The position numbers were made by a program, and so were the translations under genes. Source: Desulfobacterales bacterium (GTDB taxonomy: Bacteria > Desulfobacterota > Desulfobacteria > Desulfobacterales > JAUWMJ01). From it: a stretch of 6,658 bases of DNA. Positions 5,838 through 6,658 of this stretch are shown here, in pieces (position 1 is the first letter of the stretch; each line of letters opens with the position of its first letter). Below the pieces are notes generated by a model that saw only the letters and a program-made list of their open reading frames with translations, searched no databases and had not been told where the DNA came from. The DNA lies in assembly GCA_030613225.1 (NCBI GenBank), contig JAUWMJ010000179.1, positions 1-6,658 on the forward strand, given 5' to 3'.

Positions 5838-6658
5838 ATGAAAACACCAGATACTAAGCAGCCGGTAACTCCTCCCAACTTTATTAGAAGTATTGTTGCC
5901 CAGGACCTGAAGACGAATAAATACGACGGTAGGGTAGTAACCCGATTTCCACCGGAGCCGAACGGTTACCTGCACATCGGCCACGCCAAATCCATTTGCC
6001 TTAACTTCGGTATTGCTGCTGAAAATAAAGGAGGCATTTGCAATTTGAGATTCGATGATACAGATCCCAGCAAGGAAGAAATTGAGTACGTGGAATCGAT
6101 CAAGTCGGATGTTCGATGGCTGGGATTCGACTGGGAAGACAGACAGTTTTTTGCATCGGACTATTTTGATAAGCTTTATCACTATGCTGTGCAGCTGATC
6201 AATACAGGCAAAGCATATGTGGACAGCCTGAGTGCGCAGGAAATAAAAGAGTACCGAGGTACACTGACTGAACCTGGTCGGGAAAGTCCGTATCGCGATC
6301 GCAGCATTGAAGAAAATCTTGATTTGTTTACCCGTATGAAAGCGGGCGAATTTGAAGACGGTGTTCACGTACTTCGGGCAAAAATTGATATGGCATCTGG
6401 CAATATGCTTATGCGCGATCCGACTTTGTACCGCATTAAACATGTATCTCATTACAGAACAGGTGATAAGTGGTGCATTTATCCCATGTACGATTTTACC
6501 CATTGCCTGTGCGATTCCATTGAAGGGATAACTCATTCAATCTGCACACTGGAATTTGAAATTAACCGCCAGCTTTACGACTGGGTTCTTGACGAATTAA
6601 AAGTTTATCATCCACAGCAGATTGAGTTCGCCCGCCTTAATCTGACTTACACGGTACT
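5838..6658 (+). CDS. glnS: Glutaminyl-tRNA synthetase, 5' part (cut by window end)
   Basis: The first 273 codons of GlnRS, the cytoplasmic class I enzyme that charges tRNA-Gln with glutamine using ATP; the E. coli enzyme has about 554 residues, so roughly half is present. The start [10 protein letters not shown] is followed by [31 protein letters not shown] with the HIGH signature at 46-49, [62 protein letters not shown] and [12 protein letters not shown], all matching my knowledge of E. coli GlnRS block by block. PYRDRS and the DFTHC block distinguish it from GluRS. The KMSKS-like motif (MSKRK in E. coli) would follow just past the window end, so completeness cannot be judged. No frameshift or internal stop is seen. 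It lies 131 bases after the radical SAM gene, with its own Shine-Dalgarno and a repeat-rich leader, and is probably transcribed independently. Confidence 0.97.
   Translation, partial: MKTPDTKQPVTPPNFIRSIVAQDLKTNKYDGRVVTRFPPEPNGYLHIGHAKSICLNFGIAAENKGGICNLRFDDTDPSKEEIEYVESIKSDVRWLGFDWEDRQFFASDYFDKLYHYAVQLINTGKAYVDSLSAQEIKEYRGTLTEPGRESPYRDRSIEENLDLFTRMKAGEFEDGVHVLRAKIDMASGNMLMRDPTLYRIKHVSHYRTGDKWCIYPMYDFTHCLCDSIEGITHSICTLEFEINRQLYDWVLDELKVYHPQQIEFARLNLTYTV

Noticed and set aside
5790..6536. A 248-codon open frame on the minus strand opposite glnS
   Set aside because: It lies antisense to a clear GlnRS frame, its translation resembles no family, and no convincing Shine-Dalgarno or promoter supports it.

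Overview
The window looks like a piece of chromosome from an anaerobic deltaproteobacterium, most likely in or near the Desulfobacterales (Desulfobacterota). This is inferred from protein style: a Desulfobacterales-type porin, a periplasmic TolB/CsgG-like plus FG-GAP protein, an orphan B12-dependent radical SAM enzyme, and intergenic CACAGAG-type repeats. No marker gene fixes the taxon.

Layout. (1) 51-1127, plus strand: a complete outer-membrane porin-like protein with signal peptide and terminal Phe, a strong Shine-Dalgarno, and a symmetrical hairpin terminator at 1159-1192. (2) 1193-1380: a short spacer with a pair of 15-bp direct repeats around a GC-rich core. (3) 1381-3045, minus strand: a secreted protein that joins an N-terminal TolB/CsgG-like domain to a C-terminal FG-GAP/VCBS beta-propeller. 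It converges on the porin gene, and its start is probably a TTG rather than the ATG 15 bases upstream. (4) 3061-3385: non-coding, with an imperfect inverted CACAGAG-type repeat, a weak minus-strand promoter candidate and a good plus-strand sigma70-like promoter. (5) 3386-3713: a decayed fragment of a type III restriction enzyme (Res)-like helicase/nuclease C-terminus, frameshifted at an A6 run. (6) 3739-5706: a complete cobalamin-binding radical SAM protein of 655 aa with an unassigned C-terminal half. (7) 5838 to the window end: the 5' half of glnS (glutaminyl-tRNA synthetase), cut by the window edge.

The genes do not form an obvious pathway. The porin and the propeller protein both belong to the cell envelope but are convergent and separately transcribed. 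The radical SAM gene lies between a restriction-enzyme relic and a housekeeping synthetase gene, which suggests an accessory insertion point next to glnS. I see no CRISPR array, tRNA, rRNA or intact transposase. The strongest leads are the substrate-unknown radical SAM enzyme, the restriction-enzyme relic with a promoter reading into it, and the repeats placed at gene starts. None of these amounts to a demonstrated new system.
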